A program made the translations under genes and the position numbers. From positions 119,132 through 183,131 of the forward strand of contig NZ_FQUN01000007.1 of the NCBI RefSeq assembly GCF_900129005.1: DNA of 64,000 bases, written 5' to 3'. Origin of the DNA: Leeuwenhoekiella marinoflava DSM 3653 (GTDB lineage Bacteria > Bacteroidota > Bacteroidia > Flavobacteriales > Flavobacteriaceae). Under the pieces are notes generated by a model. The model did not search any database. It saw nothing but the letters and a program-made list of their open reading frames with translations, and had not been told where the DNA came from. This document shows, piece by piece, positions 27,890 through 36,993 of the stretch (positions are counted from its first letter, which is position 1; each line of letters starts with the position of its first letter).

Positions 27890-28870
27890 TTAATTGGTGA
27901 TTATTAACTCATCTCTATCCTTATACCTCGAAGCAATAATACTTATGATAACAATTTGAGAAATATGAAACAGCATTAAAGGGAGTAGAATGATGCCTAT
28001 AGCAGCCATATTGCCAAAGAGTATTTTAGAAAAAACGGTACCGTGAACCAGTGACTTTTTGGTTCCGCAAAATTGTGCAGCTATACGATCTTCTATAGAA
28101 AAGCCAAGTTTTTTAGAAATGAAATTAACGAACAAGAAGATGAACCCAAACAGCAATAAAACTCCTGCTAAAATAGCAACGATATCTATTATGGATATAG
28201 TGCTAAAAAGATTTTCGGAGAATGATTCTGCAAAACTTTTATAGATAATCAATAGGATTATAGACTTGTCAAACATGGTAAGTTTCTTACTGTGTTTCTC
28301 TATAAATTTTTCTAAAAAGCGTTGAAGAGAAGCTCCTAAAAATACCGGAAATAAAACCTGTAAAACAAGGCTGATGTAAATTTCAGAAAAGTCAAAAGTT
28401 ACTTGAGTGTCTTCTACAAAAAGGCCTATCCAAAGCGGAGTTATTAGAATGCCTATTATTCCTGAAATACTGGAGTTGAATATTGCGGCCGGTAGATTCC
28501 CTTTTGCCAAGGAAACCATCACAACAGACGTGCTTACGGTTGATGGTAAAGCTGCCAAGAAGAAAAACGCTAACCAAATTATTTCTTGCTCTGAATTTTG
28601 GATCAGAGGTCTTAGCAGCAATACCAAAACCGGAAATATCACAAATGTGCTACACTGAATCAACACATGTAACTTCCAATTACTTAAACCAGATTTTAGT
28701 TTTGACGGACTCAATTTTAGACCGTAGAAAAAAAAGATTAGCGCAATACCTATTGTACTAATCTTTTTAATAACAGAAGCGCTTGACCCTGTTCCATAGT
28801 GGGGGAAGAAGTAGGCAATTGTGACTACAATCGCAATTGCCAAGACCAACTTATCAAACTTTATTCTCAT
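27890..28870 (-). CDS. BASS-family (SBF-like) Na+-dependent transporter
   Basis: An inner-membrane protein of 326 residues with about ten helices and little soluble sequence. Its pattern fits the SBF-like/YfeH branch of the bile acid:sodium symporter superfamily (start DKLVLAIAIVVTIAYFFP, conserved GIALIFFFYGLKL near 40-55, ALPSTVSTSVVMVSLAKGN near 107-125). The start ATG overlaps the stop of the RND gene (ATGA), so translation is probably coupled and the protein belongs to the efflux operon. The superfamily includes the arsenite exporter ACR3, but typical ACR3 features such as the conserved Cys in helix 4 are not evident. The substrate is therefore open. Confidence 0.85.
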   Translation of the reverse strand: MRIKFDKLVLAIAIVVTIAYFFPHYGTGSSASVIKKISTIGIALIFFFYGLKLSPSKLKSGLSNWKLHVLIQCSTFVIFPVLVLLLRPLIQNSEQEIIWLAFFFLAALPSTVSTSVVMVSLAKGNLPAAIFNSSISGIIGILITPLWIGLFVEDTQVTFDFSEIYISLVLQVLFPVFLGASLQRFLEKFIEKHSKKLTMFDKSIILLIIYKSFAESFSENLFSTISIIDIVAILAGVLLLFGFIFLFVNFISKKLGFSIEDRIAAQFCGTKKSLVHGTVFSKILFGNMAAIGIILLPLMLFHISQIVIISIIASRYKDRDELIITN

Positions 28871-30438
28871 TCTTCTTCCCTGTTTTTTGAATCTTCTTTT
28901 TTATAGAACATATAGAATATTTGCGGGAGCACTGTAAACGACAATAGCATACAGATTAATAAACCACCTACAATCATAATAGCCAGAGGTTTTTGTACTT
29001 CAGAACCCATACCGTTTGAAAGAGCAGCCGGTAAAAGGCCTAAAGATCCCATTAGCGCAATCATAATAACAGGTCTAATTCTACTATAAACACCTTCAGA
29101 AATAGCTTTTTTAAGCGGCATATGTTCGAAGTTTTCTTTCATAACTGCCACGAGGATAATACCATCTATGGTACAAACGCCAAAGAGAATGATAAAGCCA
29201 ATACCTGCCGAAATTCCAAAGATGGTTCCGGTAAGCCATAAGGATATAAACCCACCAATAAAAGCAAAAGATAGCGTAGAGATACAAACAATGGTGTCTT
29301 TGATATTACCAAAATTCATATACAATAAGAAAACAATAAGCAGTAATACAGCAGGTACAATATAACTGAGCTGCTTGGTAGCGCGTTCTTTACTTTCAAA
29401 TTCTCCTGCCCACTCTACTTTAGTATTTTTCGGGAAATTAATTTTTTCATCAACAGCTTTCTGAGCGTCTGCTATGGTGTTTCCTAAATCACGCCCATCA
29501 ATACTAAAACCAATACCTGTATAACGGCTGCTTCCTTCTCTATAAATAAATGCAGGACCGGTTTTAAACTCAATATCTGCAATGTTTTTTAATGGAATTT
29601 TACGCCCATCCAGCGTAGGAATAAGGATATTACCTATCTCATCTTCACTATCCCTGTATTTTTCTTCAAAACGAATTTGAAGATCAAATTTGCGTTCGTC
29701 TTCGTAGAAATACGAAGCAGTTTTCCCTCCAATAGCCATCTCAATTACGGCTTGAGCATCTTCGGTACTCACGGCATATTGAGCCATTCTGTTTTCCTGA
29801 AGGCTGATGCGCAATTCTGGAAGTCCAATGTTTTTATAGACCAAAACATCAGTTACTCCTTCAATTTTGCTGATGGTTTTCGCTACTTGATTGGCTTGAT
29901 CTTCCATTAGAAACAAGTCGTCACCAAATATTTTGATAACCAGTGAGCTTTTTACCCCTGCAACATATTCTTCAACGTTATCCTGAATAGGCTGACTGAA
30001 ACCAAAAGTGATACCTTTAAATTCCGCCAGATCCGTTTTCATTTCTGCAAGGAGTTCATCTTTTGATAAATTCCGTTCCCAATCGTCATGAGCTTTCAAT
30101 TGAATGTGGAATTCATTATTGAAAAAACCAGTAGGATCTGTACCATCATTAGGACGCCCGGTTTGATTCAGTACAAATTCTACTTCTTCATACGAACGCA
30201 GCAGGGCTTTGATTTTTTTTCCGGTTTTAACAGATTCTTCAAGACTCACACTATTGGGCAAGGTTGCTCTGATGTAAACTGCACCTTCGTTTAATTGCGG
30301 AATAAATTCGGTACCGTAATTCAACAGTTTTACTACACAGATTACAAAGATTGCTAGAAAGATTCCTAAAGTTGTACGCTTGTATCTTGTCGCAGCATTA
30401 AACAGTTTAAATAGGTTTCCACGGAAGAAATTGACCAC
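28867..30438 (-). CDS. CusA/CzcA-like RND pump, C-terminal half (frameshifted from N half)
   Basis: 523 residues equal to the second half of an HME-type RND pump: helix TM7 (TTLGIFLAIFVICVVKLL), second periplasmic porter/docking region (about 55-330, with GTEFIPQLNEGAVYIRATLP), and helices TM8-12 (SYIVPAVLLLIVFLLYM to the C-terminal cluster). The nominal start is GTG at 30438, but the sequence continues the N half in the other frame without loss of residues, so this is most simply one gene with a one-base deletion near 30449. Independent translation from the GTG is possible but no ribosome-binding site is evident. The stop overlaps the BASS start. Confidence 0.85.
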   Translation of the reverse strand: MVNFFRGNLFKLFNAATRYKRTTLGIFLAIFVICVVKLLNYGTEFIPQLNEGAVYIRATLPNSVSLEESVKTGKKIKALLRSYEEVEFVLNQTGRPNDGTDPTGFFNNEFHIQLKAHDDWERNLSKDELLAEMKTDLAEFKGITFGFSQPIQDNVEEYVAGVKSSLVIKIFGDDLFLMEDQANQVAKTISKIEGVTDVLVYKNIGLPELRISLQENRMAQYAVSTEDAQAVIEMAIGGKTASYFYEDERKFDLQIRFEEKYRDSEDEIGNILIPTLDGRKIPLKNIADIEFKTGPAFIYREGSSRYTGIGFSIDGRDLGNTIADAQKAVDEKINFPKNTKVEWAGEFESKERATKQLSYIVPAVLLLIVFLLYMNFGNIKDTIVCISTLSFAFIGGFISLWLTGTIFGISAGIGFIILFGVCTIDGIILVAVMKENFEHMPLKKAISEGVYSRIRPVIMIALMGSLGLLPAALSNGMGSEVQKPLAIMIVGGLLICMLLSFTVLPQIFYMFYKKEDSKNREEE

Positions 30439-31970
30439 GGGGTTATTCTTAACCGAAATGTGTTTTTAAGCAATACTTTACACATTGCCGGCACTAAGGT
30501 GAGACTTAATAAGAGTGATCCTAGAAGTGCATAACCTAAAGTATAGGCTAATGGTGTAAACATTTTACCTTCTACTTTCTGAAAAGAGAAAATAGGGAAG
30601 AGAGCAATGATTAAAATAAGCTGAGCAAAGAAAATGTGCGGTGCAACATGACTCACACTTTTTCTAATCATATCTGTTTTTGAAGTCTCATTGTAACGTT
30701 TGATTCCGAGTTCAGCAGACTTTTGTTCGAGTTTGACATAGACGGCTTCTACAATGACCAGCGTTCCTTCTAAGAGCAAACCAAAATCCAGCGCTCCCAT
30801 AGAAATTAAGTTTGCCGGCATCCCTTGAATTTTAAGCAAAGTAATACTGAATAAAAAAGAAAGCGGAATTATAATGGCAACGGTAATAGTGGTACGCCAG
30901 TTAAAAAGAAAAACTAAAACAATAAGAGAGACTAAAACAATCCCTTCTACTAAGTTTTTACTAACGGTTTTTACGGTAGAATTAACCAGTTCTGTACGAT
31001 CAATAAAGGGTTTGATCTTAACATCACCCGGTAAAATACGCGTATTGAGTTCTTGAATCTTATCTTTAAGTCGGTCAATAACTTCAGCAGGATTTTCTCC
31101 ACGAAGCATAACCACAATCCCTTCAACCACGTCTTCATCATCATCAAGACTTACTTGGCCTAATCTGGGTTTTGCGTTAATAGCAACTTTAGCCACATTT
31201 TTTACCAAAACCGGAGTCTGGTTGTGGGTGGTGATTAACGTGTTTTCTATGTCTGCTATACTGGTAAGTAAACCAACACCGCGTACCACATAGGCCTGAC
31301 TCCCTTTTTGAATCATATCACCACCTACGTTGATGTTACTTTTAGTAATGGCTTCATATAAATCTAACGGGGTGAGGTCGTATTGCTCTAGTGCATTAGG
31401 ATTTACTTGAATCTGATAGGTTTTTTCTTTCCCTCCAAAACTTTGTACGTCAGAAATACCAGGCACTGCTAAAAGTTCTCGCTCTATAACCCATTCTTGT
31501 ATGGCTGCGAGTTCTTTAATGGGGCGTTTACTATCTATAACATATCTGAAAATCTCACCGGTTGCTCCATAAGGCGGATCAATTTCAGCGTCAGTTCCCT
31601 CTGGTAAATCAATTCCCTGAAGACGGTTTGCAGCATATTGCTGTGCATAAAAATCTTCTACATCATCTTCAAAAATAATGGTCACAACAGATAATCCAAA
31701 TAATGAGATAGAACGAACATCAGACTTTTTAGGAATGGTGTTCATTTTTTTCATAATGGGTAGCGTAACAAATTTTTCTACCTCTTCTGCGCTCCTGCCA
31801 GGCCACTGTGTTATAATGCGTGCTCTAGTGTTGGTAACGTCAGGAAATGCTTCTATTGGGGTGTATATATAACTATAAACTCCGGCTACGGCTAATAGTC
31901 CTGTTAAGAAAAATACGATCAACGTATTTTTTAATGAGAACGAAACCAGAGCATTTGTAAATTTTTCCAT
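30366..31970 (-). CDS. CusA/CzcA-like RND pump, N-terminal half
   Basis: 534 residues: TM1 (TLIVFFLTGLLAVAGVYSY), first periplasmic half with the RND start motif PIEAFPDVTNTRARI, porter domain (about 45-340), helices TM2-6 (about 345-490) with DFGLLLEGTLVIVEA near 394, where CzcA-type pumps carry their proton-relay acids; the second Asp is Glu here and the usual Asn after VIVE is Ala. True homology ends around residue 500 (KNTFR); the last 30 residues are out-of-frame. Together with the next ORF this restores a pump of about 1030 residues. It would export metal cations from periplasm or cytoplasm through the adaptor and outer-membrane proteins encoded upstream. Confidence 0.88.
   Translation of the reverse strand: MEKFTNALVSFSLKNTLIVFFLTGLLAVAGVYSYIYTPIEAFPDVTNTRARIITQWPGRSAEEVEKFVTLPIMKKMNTIPKKSDVRSISLFGLSVVTIIFEDDVEDFYAQQYAANRLQGIDLPEGTDAEIDPPYGATGEIFRYVIDSKRPIKELAAIQEWVIERELLAVPGISDVQSFGGKEKTYQIQVNPNALEQYDLTPLDLYEAITKSNINVGGDMIQKGSQAYVVRGVGLLTSIADIENTLITTHNQTPVLVKNVAKVAINAKPRLGQVSLDDDEDVVEGIVVMLRGENPAEVIDRLKDKIQELNTRILPGDVKIKPFIDRTELVNSTVKTVSKNLVEGIVLVSLIVLVFLFNWRTTITVAIIIPLSFLFSITLLKIQGMPANLISMGALDFGLLLEGTLVIVEAVYVKLEQKSAELGIKRYNETSKTDMIRKSVSHVAPHIFFAQLILIIALFPIFSFQKVEGKMFTPLAYTLGYALLGSLLLSLTLVPAMCKVLLKNTFRLRITPWSISSVETYLNCLMLRQDTSVQL
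30445..30455 (-). other. Frameshift site in RND pump gene
   Basis: On the minus strand the sequence reads CGGTTAAGAATAACCCC. The expected peptide F-R-L-K-N-N-P-V-V is obtained if one A is added (TTAAAG). So a single missing A separates the halves. The C-half frame has a TAA at about 30470, which means the switch must lie between there and 30440. It may be a real mutation or a sequencing error in an A-run. Confidence 0.8.
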
Positions 31971-31988
31971 AGTAGGTTTTGTTCCGGT

Positions 31989-33095
31989 TTAATTGATTAT
32001 TGATGTACTTTCAAAAAGCATCAGTGCATTCTCTGTAACTATAACATCCCCCTCATCAAGACCTGCTGCTATGTAAAAAGAGTCTTCATCCTGAGATAAA
32101 ATCTGAACGGGTTTAACAGTAGGAGAGCAGCGATCTGTCAGCTGAACTGTGAAATACGCATCGTTATTAAAGATCACAGCTTTTGCAGGGATATGTGGGG
32201 CTTTCTGGTTAGACTTGTTTTTAACCAAAGCTTCCACGTGCAAGCCGGGTTTTAGGAATAGATCTTTGTTATCCAGTACGATTCTTCCTTTAAGCACATT
32301 AACTTCAGGTTCTAAAACATTAGAAATGCGATCTATTTTTCCTGTAAAAACTTTATCCGGGTAGCTGCTGGTTTTTATGGAAACCGGCATGTTCTCCCGT
32401 ACCGCAGCTATATCTGAAGCGTATATGTTTACATTGATCCACACTTCATCAAGATCTGATATGGTAAATAAAGGATCTCCTTCTGCTCCTATCTGCATAC
32501 CTGCAGAGATTGTATTGTCTACCACAAAACCACTTCTGGGAGCTTTGATTTGAAAAACTCCTTTTTCTTGACTGGCACTATATAAACGCAGGTTAGTGCG
32601 TAATTTTTCAATATCATACTCCAGACTCTCTTTTTCGCTTTTAGCTGCAATCAGTTCTTTTTCTGAAGCAATACCGTCATCATAAAAGCCTTGAGTCGCT
32701 TGCAGTTGGCGCTTAGCCACTTCAAGATTAGCAGTAATCTGTTTCAGCTCTGCTTCAATGCCATTAAGTTCGGTACTCTGAATTTCAGCTAAAACCTGAT
32801 TTTTTGAAACGTTATCACCCAGTGTAAAATACGTGTTGGTGATAACTCCGCCTACGAGACTCACATAACTTACAACTGCATTAGGGTTGTAAGCAACCAC
32901 ACCATTAAGGCGTAGTGTATTTACTACCGTATCATTTGTGATGCTTAGGGGGCGTAACTCTTTTACTTCTTTTTCAGAAAGACAGATTTTTGATTCTACT
33001 ACAGGTTTTTCTTTTTCTTTACAAGAAGTAAGGATACTTGCCGAAAGCAAGCAGATACCTATTAGTTTTATAGTGATTAAGTTTTTCATGCTCAT
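31989..33095 (-). CDS. CzcB/CusB-like periplasmic adaptor lipoprotein (HlyD family)
   Basis: A 368-residue membrane-fusion protein with lipobox ILTSC (Cys25), so it is anchored as a lipoprotein. Barrel-sandwich halves flank a long alpha-helical hairpin (ELKQITANLEVAKRQLQ and SEKELIAAKSEKESLEYDIE, about 125-185); then KAPRSGFVVDNTISAG (second lipoyl half, about 196), beta-barrel (about 220-290) and membrane-proximal domain to 368. It joins the RND pump to the outer-membrane factor. The start at 33095 shares one base with the TAA of the preceding gene, indicating tight coupling. There is no Met-rich or His-rich metal site such as CusB's, so zinc/cobalt/cadmium-like or another substrate cannot be decided. 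Confidence 0.93.
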   Translation of the reverse strand: MSMKNLITIKLIGICLLSASILTSCKEKEKPVVESKICLSEKEVKELRPLSITNDTVVNTLRLNGVVAYNPNAVVSYVSLVGGVITNTYFTLGDNVSKNQVLAEIQSTELNGIEAELKQITANLEVAKRQLQATQGFYDDGIASEKELIAAKSEKESLEYDIEKLRTNLRLYSASQEKGVFQIKAPRSGFVVDNTISAGMQIGAEGDPLFTISDLDEVWINVNIYASDIAAVRENMPVSIKTSSYPDKVFTGKIDRISNVLEPEVNVLKGRIVLDNKDLFLKPGLHVEALVKNKSNQKAPHIPAKAVIFNNDAYFTVQLTDRCSPTVKPVQILSQDEDSFYIAAGLDEGDVIVTENALMLFESTSIIN

Positions 33096-34405
33096 TAAGG
33101 ATTTTCAATTTCTATTCCGGTACTGTATTTTAAATCTTCGAGGTCATCTAAGTATTCCTGTTGATTTTCAAGAATGGTTTTTTTAGTATCTATATACGAT
33201 TCCAGAAAGTCCATATAGGTGATGATATTTATAGATTGAAGCTTAAAATATTCGGTATAAGCATTCATTACAGTATCAAGATCTTGTGTATATTCGACAT
33301 TAATAGTTTCAAAAAATCCAGCTGCTTCAAGAACATTTTTATAATGCTGTCGCACTTCTTCTTTAACTTCCAGCAGTTTGTTTTGGTTTAAAAAGTTTTG
33401 CTGTTCAACAGCTCGTTCTGCTTTTTTGATATTTCCTTTATTACGATCAAAAAAAGGAAGGTCTATTGAAGCACCTACACCTATAAAATCTTGTAGAATG
33501 TTTCCACCCCGATCATAGCCTACAGAAAACTCCACGTCTGGTACAGCCCTGGCTTTTTCTAGAGCTAGTTCTTTTTGAGAATGCTTAACCTCTAATTTGC
33601 TATAGATTAAATCTGGTCTGTTTAGAATTGCTTGTTCTTGTAAATAGTCTAGGGTATAGTTAAAGGGCAATTGATACTTAAAATCTGTGCTATATACATC
33701 TCTAAATGAAAGCGGAGTGTTATCAGGAAAGTTTAATAAAACAACAAGCTCTTTAGTGAGTTTGTTTATGGTTTTGCGCTCTTCAATTAAATCATCTTTT
33801 ATGCTAAATAGTGATGCCTGAAGGCGAATGAGCTCTGCCTTGTTTACATTCCCTGCATCGTATTGATGCTGGTAAGCATTTACAATATTCTCCAAAGAGG
33901 TAAGTTGACGTTCAAGCATATCTGAATAGCGCTCATGAAAATGAAAAGAAAAAACCGTTTTTCTAAATTCGGTTTTAAGGCTTGATAAAAAATCTTCAAG
34001 ATAGGATTGAGCCATTTCTGCGGAAACATCTGCTAGTTCCATACGTTTTCTACGCTTTCCGGCCGTTTCAAACAATTGTGAAATTTGTGCAGAAATCTGT
34101 CTGAATCTCCCAAAACTATCGCTACCAAATAACCCCGGTAATTGTTCACCGGTTCTTTTTTGATAAGCTGTGGTCCAGAGGTTGACCTCATCTATTTCGA
34201 GACTGGGATTAGGCCATACTTTTGCTTGAAGTTTTTCGGCTTCAGCCTTAGGGATCTCAAGACGCTCTGCTAGTAGCTGTAAGTTCTCCCGAAGAAAAAT
34301 CGTTTCAGCTTCTTCTAAGCTCAATACTAGTTTACCGTTCTCTTGACAGAAAGAAGCAAAGGGGAGGAGCAACAACAGGAAAAAGCGACAATTGTTTAGA
34401 TTCAT
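33095..34405 (-). CDS. CusC/CzcC-like outer-membrane factor (TolC family)
   Basis: About 436 residues from the ATG at 34405, chosen because MNLNNCRFFLLLLLPFASFC is a good signal sequence; an ATG ten codons upstream (34435) is also in frame. Two OEP repeats follow (LSLEEAETIFLRENLQLL near 20-40; DLIYSKLEVKHSQKELALEKARAVPDVEF in the second half). The family forms trimeric tunnels that dock on the adaptor-RND complex. It is the first structural gene after the two-component system and overlaps the adaptor gene by one base. Confidence 0.93.
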   Translation of the reverse strand: MNLNNCRFFLLLLLPFASFCQENGKLVLSLEEAETIFLRENLQLLAERLEIPKAEAEKLQAKVWPNPSLEIDEVNLWTTAYQKRTGEQLPGLFGSDSFGRFRQISAQISQLFETAGKRRKRMELADVSAEMAQSYLEDFLSSLKTEFRKTVFSFHFHERYSDMLERQLTSLENIVNAYQHQYDAGNVNKAELIRLQASLFSIKDDLIEERKTINKLTKELVVLLNFPDNTPLSFRDVYSTDFKYQLPFNYTLDYLQEQAILNRPDLIYSKLEVKHSQKELALEKARAVPDVEFSVGYDRGGNILQDFIGVGASIDLPFFDRNKGNIKKAERAVEQQNFLNQNKLLEVKEEVRQHYKNVLEAAGFFETINVEYTQDLDTVMNAYTEYFKLQSINIITYMDFLESYIDTKKTILENQQEYLDDLEDLKYSTGIEIENP

Positions 34406-34472
34406 GAATTTTACTTTTAATGCTGTAAAATTCAAGGGAATGACCTTAAAATAACCTTAAGGCAGCTAAAAT

Positions 34473-35846
34473 TTAGCTTAAAGGGATCTTGATTTCGAAG
34501 TTATTGTGCTTATCTTTTTTGCTTGAATATTGAATGCTGCCCTTATGGAGTAGTATTATTTTTTTAGTAAGCACGAGACCTAAGCCAAACCCGGTTTGAC
34601 CGTGACTGTTCGCTCCTCTAAAGAAATAATCAAATAAATATTTTTCTTCAGATTTAGATATGGTTTTTCCGGAATTAGATATGCAAACAGCTAATTCTTT
34701 TGTTTGAGCTATCGTGTCAAAGGTTATTGAAGTTTGCTTCGTAATGCCATAAGAGACAGAATTAGTCAATAGGTTTTGAAAAGCTTGTTTCAATAGCATT
34801 TCATTACCCATAACCTGCAAATCTTCTTCACCCGTTACTAAGCTTGAATAATTAATACCAAAGCTGTGATTAGGATATAAGCTGTTGAGTTCTGCAATGG
34901 TGTCAAATAGTAATTCATCTACGCGTAAGCACTGTAAAGTGATCTCTTGGCCAGCTTCATATTTAGCAATCTCCAGTAAAATATTAATAGTATCACCCAA
35001 GGATTTAGCAGCTTGTATTTGCCCCTCCAGAAGTTGGTGCACCTGATCAAGATCTCTATTGCTTTTTAAAATTTCTAATTCTGAAACCAAAATAGAAATA
35101 GGAGTTTTAAGTTCGTGAGAAATATGATTTACCACGTGTTTCTGAAACAAAAAAGCTTCGTTAGTTTTTTTAAGTAAGGCATTAAATCGTTCTGTAAGTA
35201 ATTCTAATTCATAAGAAGATTTATCAGTTTTTAGAAAGCTGCCTCCCAAGTGATTTAAATCAAATTTGCTTAAACGTTCAGAAAGTAATGTAAGGGGTTT
35301 TGAAATATGATTGGAGAGAACAATAGAAATCAGAATAACGATTACTGTTATAAAAATAAATATTCCGATTAAGACGTTTCCTAAAAAATAAATTTTTGAG
35401 TGCCCTGCTTCATCATAAGCCTTACTAATCGCATAGTAGCCGCTGTTTTCTATTTTAAGGTAAACTCCTACAATGTCATAGTTGTCAACTTTAGTTTCAA
35501 TCCAGATATTGGAAGTGTCTAATTCGCTGAGAATTTCTTTATAGTTAGCAATAGGTAGATTGTCTATACTGGCAAAAATGAGTTCTTTATCAGCATTAAA
35601 AACCAGCATCTTTTCATCATAAAAATCATTGATGGTGAGTTCGTCCATAACGCCAGCCAGTTCTTTTCCATAAGCCTTATATTTATTGAGAAAAATAAGC
35701 GTTTGCTTGATTTTTGTATTTTGTCGCTGCTGAAACTCTTCTTCTCTATATTCAGAAAATAAAATAAAAATACTCAGCAAAGCAACTCCCAGCAGTACAC
35801 TAACCGTTGAAGAAAAATAGAAAAGTATTTTGTTACGTATTTTCAT
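34473..35846 (-). CDS. Sensor histidine kinase of the efflux operon
   Basis: 457 residues. TM1 about 8-31; extracytoplasmic sensor about 32-152, acidic and without a clear Cys/His/Met metal cluster (ELTINDFYDEK); TM2 about 153-177; HAMP about 178-232; HisKA with phospho-acceptor His244 in SHELKTP; HATPase with N-box QAFQNLLTNSVSYG and G-box GFGLGLVLTKK. It lies 20 bp downstream of the response regulator and just ahead of the efflux genes, so it probably senses the exported metal and autoregulates the operon. The neighbourhood resembles CusS/CzcS arrangements; the ligand is inferred from context only. Confidence 0.92.
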   Translation of the reverse strand: MKIRNKILFYFSSTVSVLLGVALLSIFILFSEYREEEFQQRQNTKIKQTLIFLNKYKAYGKELAGVMDELTINDFYDEKMLVFNADKELIFASIDNLPIANYKEILSELDTSNIWIETKVDNYDIVGVYLKIENSGYYAISKAYDEAGHSKIYFLGNVLIGIFIFITVIVILISIVLSNHISKPLTLLSERLSKFDLNHLGGSFLKTDKSSYELELLTERFNALLKKTNEAFLFQKHVVNHISHELKTPISILVSELEILKSNRDLDQVHQLLEGQIQAAKSLGDTINILLEIAKYEAGQEITLQCLRVDELLFDTIAELNSLYPNHSFGINYSSLVTGEEDLQVMGNEMLLKQAFQNLLTNSVSYGITKQTSITFDTIAQTKELAVCISNSGKTISKSEEKYLFDYFFRGANSHGQTGFGLGLVLTKKIILLHKGSIQYSSKKDKHNNFEIKIPLS

Positions 35847-35866
35847 TTGTAGAAGCGGGGGTTCAA

Positions 35867-36550
35867 TTAGAAGTCTAAATAATAGCCGTAGCCAACTTTA
35901 GTTTTTATTGAATTGGTATTAAAAGGTTTGTCAACCTTATTGCGTAGCATACTAATGTAAACCTCGATGGTGTTAGTATTGAAATTAAAAGCACCGCCCC
36001 AAATTTTAGCGATTAAATCATCTTTAGATACAAAATCACCATTTTGTTCCAGTAGTAATTCTAGAATTTGAAACTCTCTAGGGGTTAAGTTAATTTCTTG
36101 ATCTTGCCGGTAAACCTTTTTAGTGGTTTTATTTAAGCTAATGTCACCAGTAGAAAGTGTTTGTGAGGTGGATGTTTCTAAATCTTTAGAAGAACTTCTT
36201 TTGAGTATCGCCTTTATGCGTAAAAGCAGCTCCCGCATAAAAAAAGGTTTAGTTAGATAATCATCTGCCCCATAGTCGTAGGCTGTGATTTTGTCTTCTA
36301 GCTCGCTAAATGCAGTAAGTATGATTACTGGGGTATGTGTGTTGTAGGTTCTAAAATTACGACACAACTCATAGCCTGATTTACCGGGAAGATTAATGTC
36401 CATAACGACACAGTCAAAGCTTTCTTTTTTAAGAAAACGCTCGGCAAGCAAGCCGTCAAAAGCCTCAACAACGGTATAAGATTCTGCCCGTAAGGCTTCA
36501 GAAATATTCTTATTTAAAGAAGGATCGTCTTCAATTACTAAAATCTTCAT
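35867..36550 (-). CDS. OmpR/PhoB-family response regulator of the efflux operon
   Basis: 227 residues: receiver with acidic pocket Glu7-Asp8-Asp9, phosphorylation site Asp51 (VVMDINLPGKSGYE) and Lys in YLTKPF near 101, then a winged-helix output domain (about 130-227, LTPREFQILELLLEQNGDFVS, and ending VGYGYYLDF). First gene of the operon on the minus strand. It is expected to activate the promoter upstream of 36550 and thus the downstream pump genes, as CusR/CzcR do. The start ATG is at 36550, and I see no competing start. Confidence 0.93.
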   Translation of the reverse strand: MKILVIEDDPSLNKNISEALRAESYTVVEAFDGLLAERFLKKESFDCVVMDINLPGKSGYELCRNFRTYNTHTPVIILTAFSELEDKITAYDYGADDYLTKPFFMRELLLRIKAILKRSSSKDLETSTSQTLSTGDISLNKTTKKVYRQDQEINLTPREFQILELLLEQNGDFVSKDDLIAKIWGGAFNFNTNTIEVYISMLRNKVDKPFNTNSIKTKVGYGYYLDF

Positions 36551-36776
36551 TGTGCTGTAAAATGCTATAGATTTTTACTCGATAAATAAATACTGTGAAG
36601 CCTTGCTTCGAATTTAAACAATACATCAGTAAATACGTTTTGAGATTGTCGAAAGTGGTTTACACTAATGCGAAATTAGCTTAACTGTTTGTATTAAAAC
36701 ATTTTTTAAGCGGTTGCTTGTTTTGTAGAGTAGAAAAAGAAAGCCTAAATCATTTAAATAGAATTTTTAAAAACAA
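36551..36776. other. Upstream region of the efflux two-component operon, no gene
   Basis: AT-rich intergenic DNA holding the presumed minus-strand promoter of the response regulator gene. No clear TAnnTTTG element, inverted repeat operator or small gene was found. A 62-codon open frame overlapping 36718-36906 runs through the terminator and repeat and is not believable. Confidence 0.5.
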
Positions 36777-36806
36777 AAAAGCCTCTCAAGAAATTGGGAG
36801 GCTTTT
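36777..36806 (-). terminator. Terminator hairpin with GAAA/TTTC loop
   Basis: GCCTCTCAA (36781-36789) pairs with TTGGGAGGC (36794-36802) around GAAA, flanked by AAAA and TTTT. On the minus strand a long T-run follows (TTTTTTG). It terminates transcription of the trkA end and lies directly after the tRNA-3'-end-like sequence of the repeat at 36800. Confidence 0.85.
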
Positions 36807-36919
36807 GCGATCTTTGAAGGGACTCGAACAGATCTGGAAGTGCCCGTTTTTTCAGGGTTTCAAACCCCTTATTTTTAATGACTACCGAATTGTACACCCG
36901 ATTTGAAACTTTAGCATTT
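36800..36919. repeat. 120-bp direct repeat, copy 1, with tRNA 3'-end-like start
   Basis: It aligns over its whole length with 42321-42441 in the same orientation. It starts GGCTTTTGCG, continues with GGGACTCGAAC (complement of a tRNA T-arm, GTTCGAGTCCC), then a divergent middle and a conserved end (ACCGAATTGTACACCC, ATTTGAAA). The minus-strand reading GTTCGAGTCCC...GCA matches the T-arm plus acceptor 3' strand of a tRNA with no remaining 5' part. Such half-tRNA sequences commonly mark attachment sites of integrated elements. Confidence 0.65.
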
Positions 36920-36993
36920 GTTTTTTTATTGAAAATTTTTCCAATTAGTTTAGAGCTAAATATCTGATTAATTAATTGGATGATGAAATTGGT

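Noticed and set aside
30440-30480. Programmed -1 ribosomal frameshift in the RND gene
   Set aside because: The only A-rich candidate (CTTAAAAAC) lies before a TAA in the target frame, so slippage there would stop translation; no proper slippery heptamer or downstream structure exists at the needed place.
36718-36906. 62-codon open frame on the plus strand
   Set aside because: It runs through the terminator hairpin and the tRNA-like repeat and has no protein-like features; both known structures explain this DNA.
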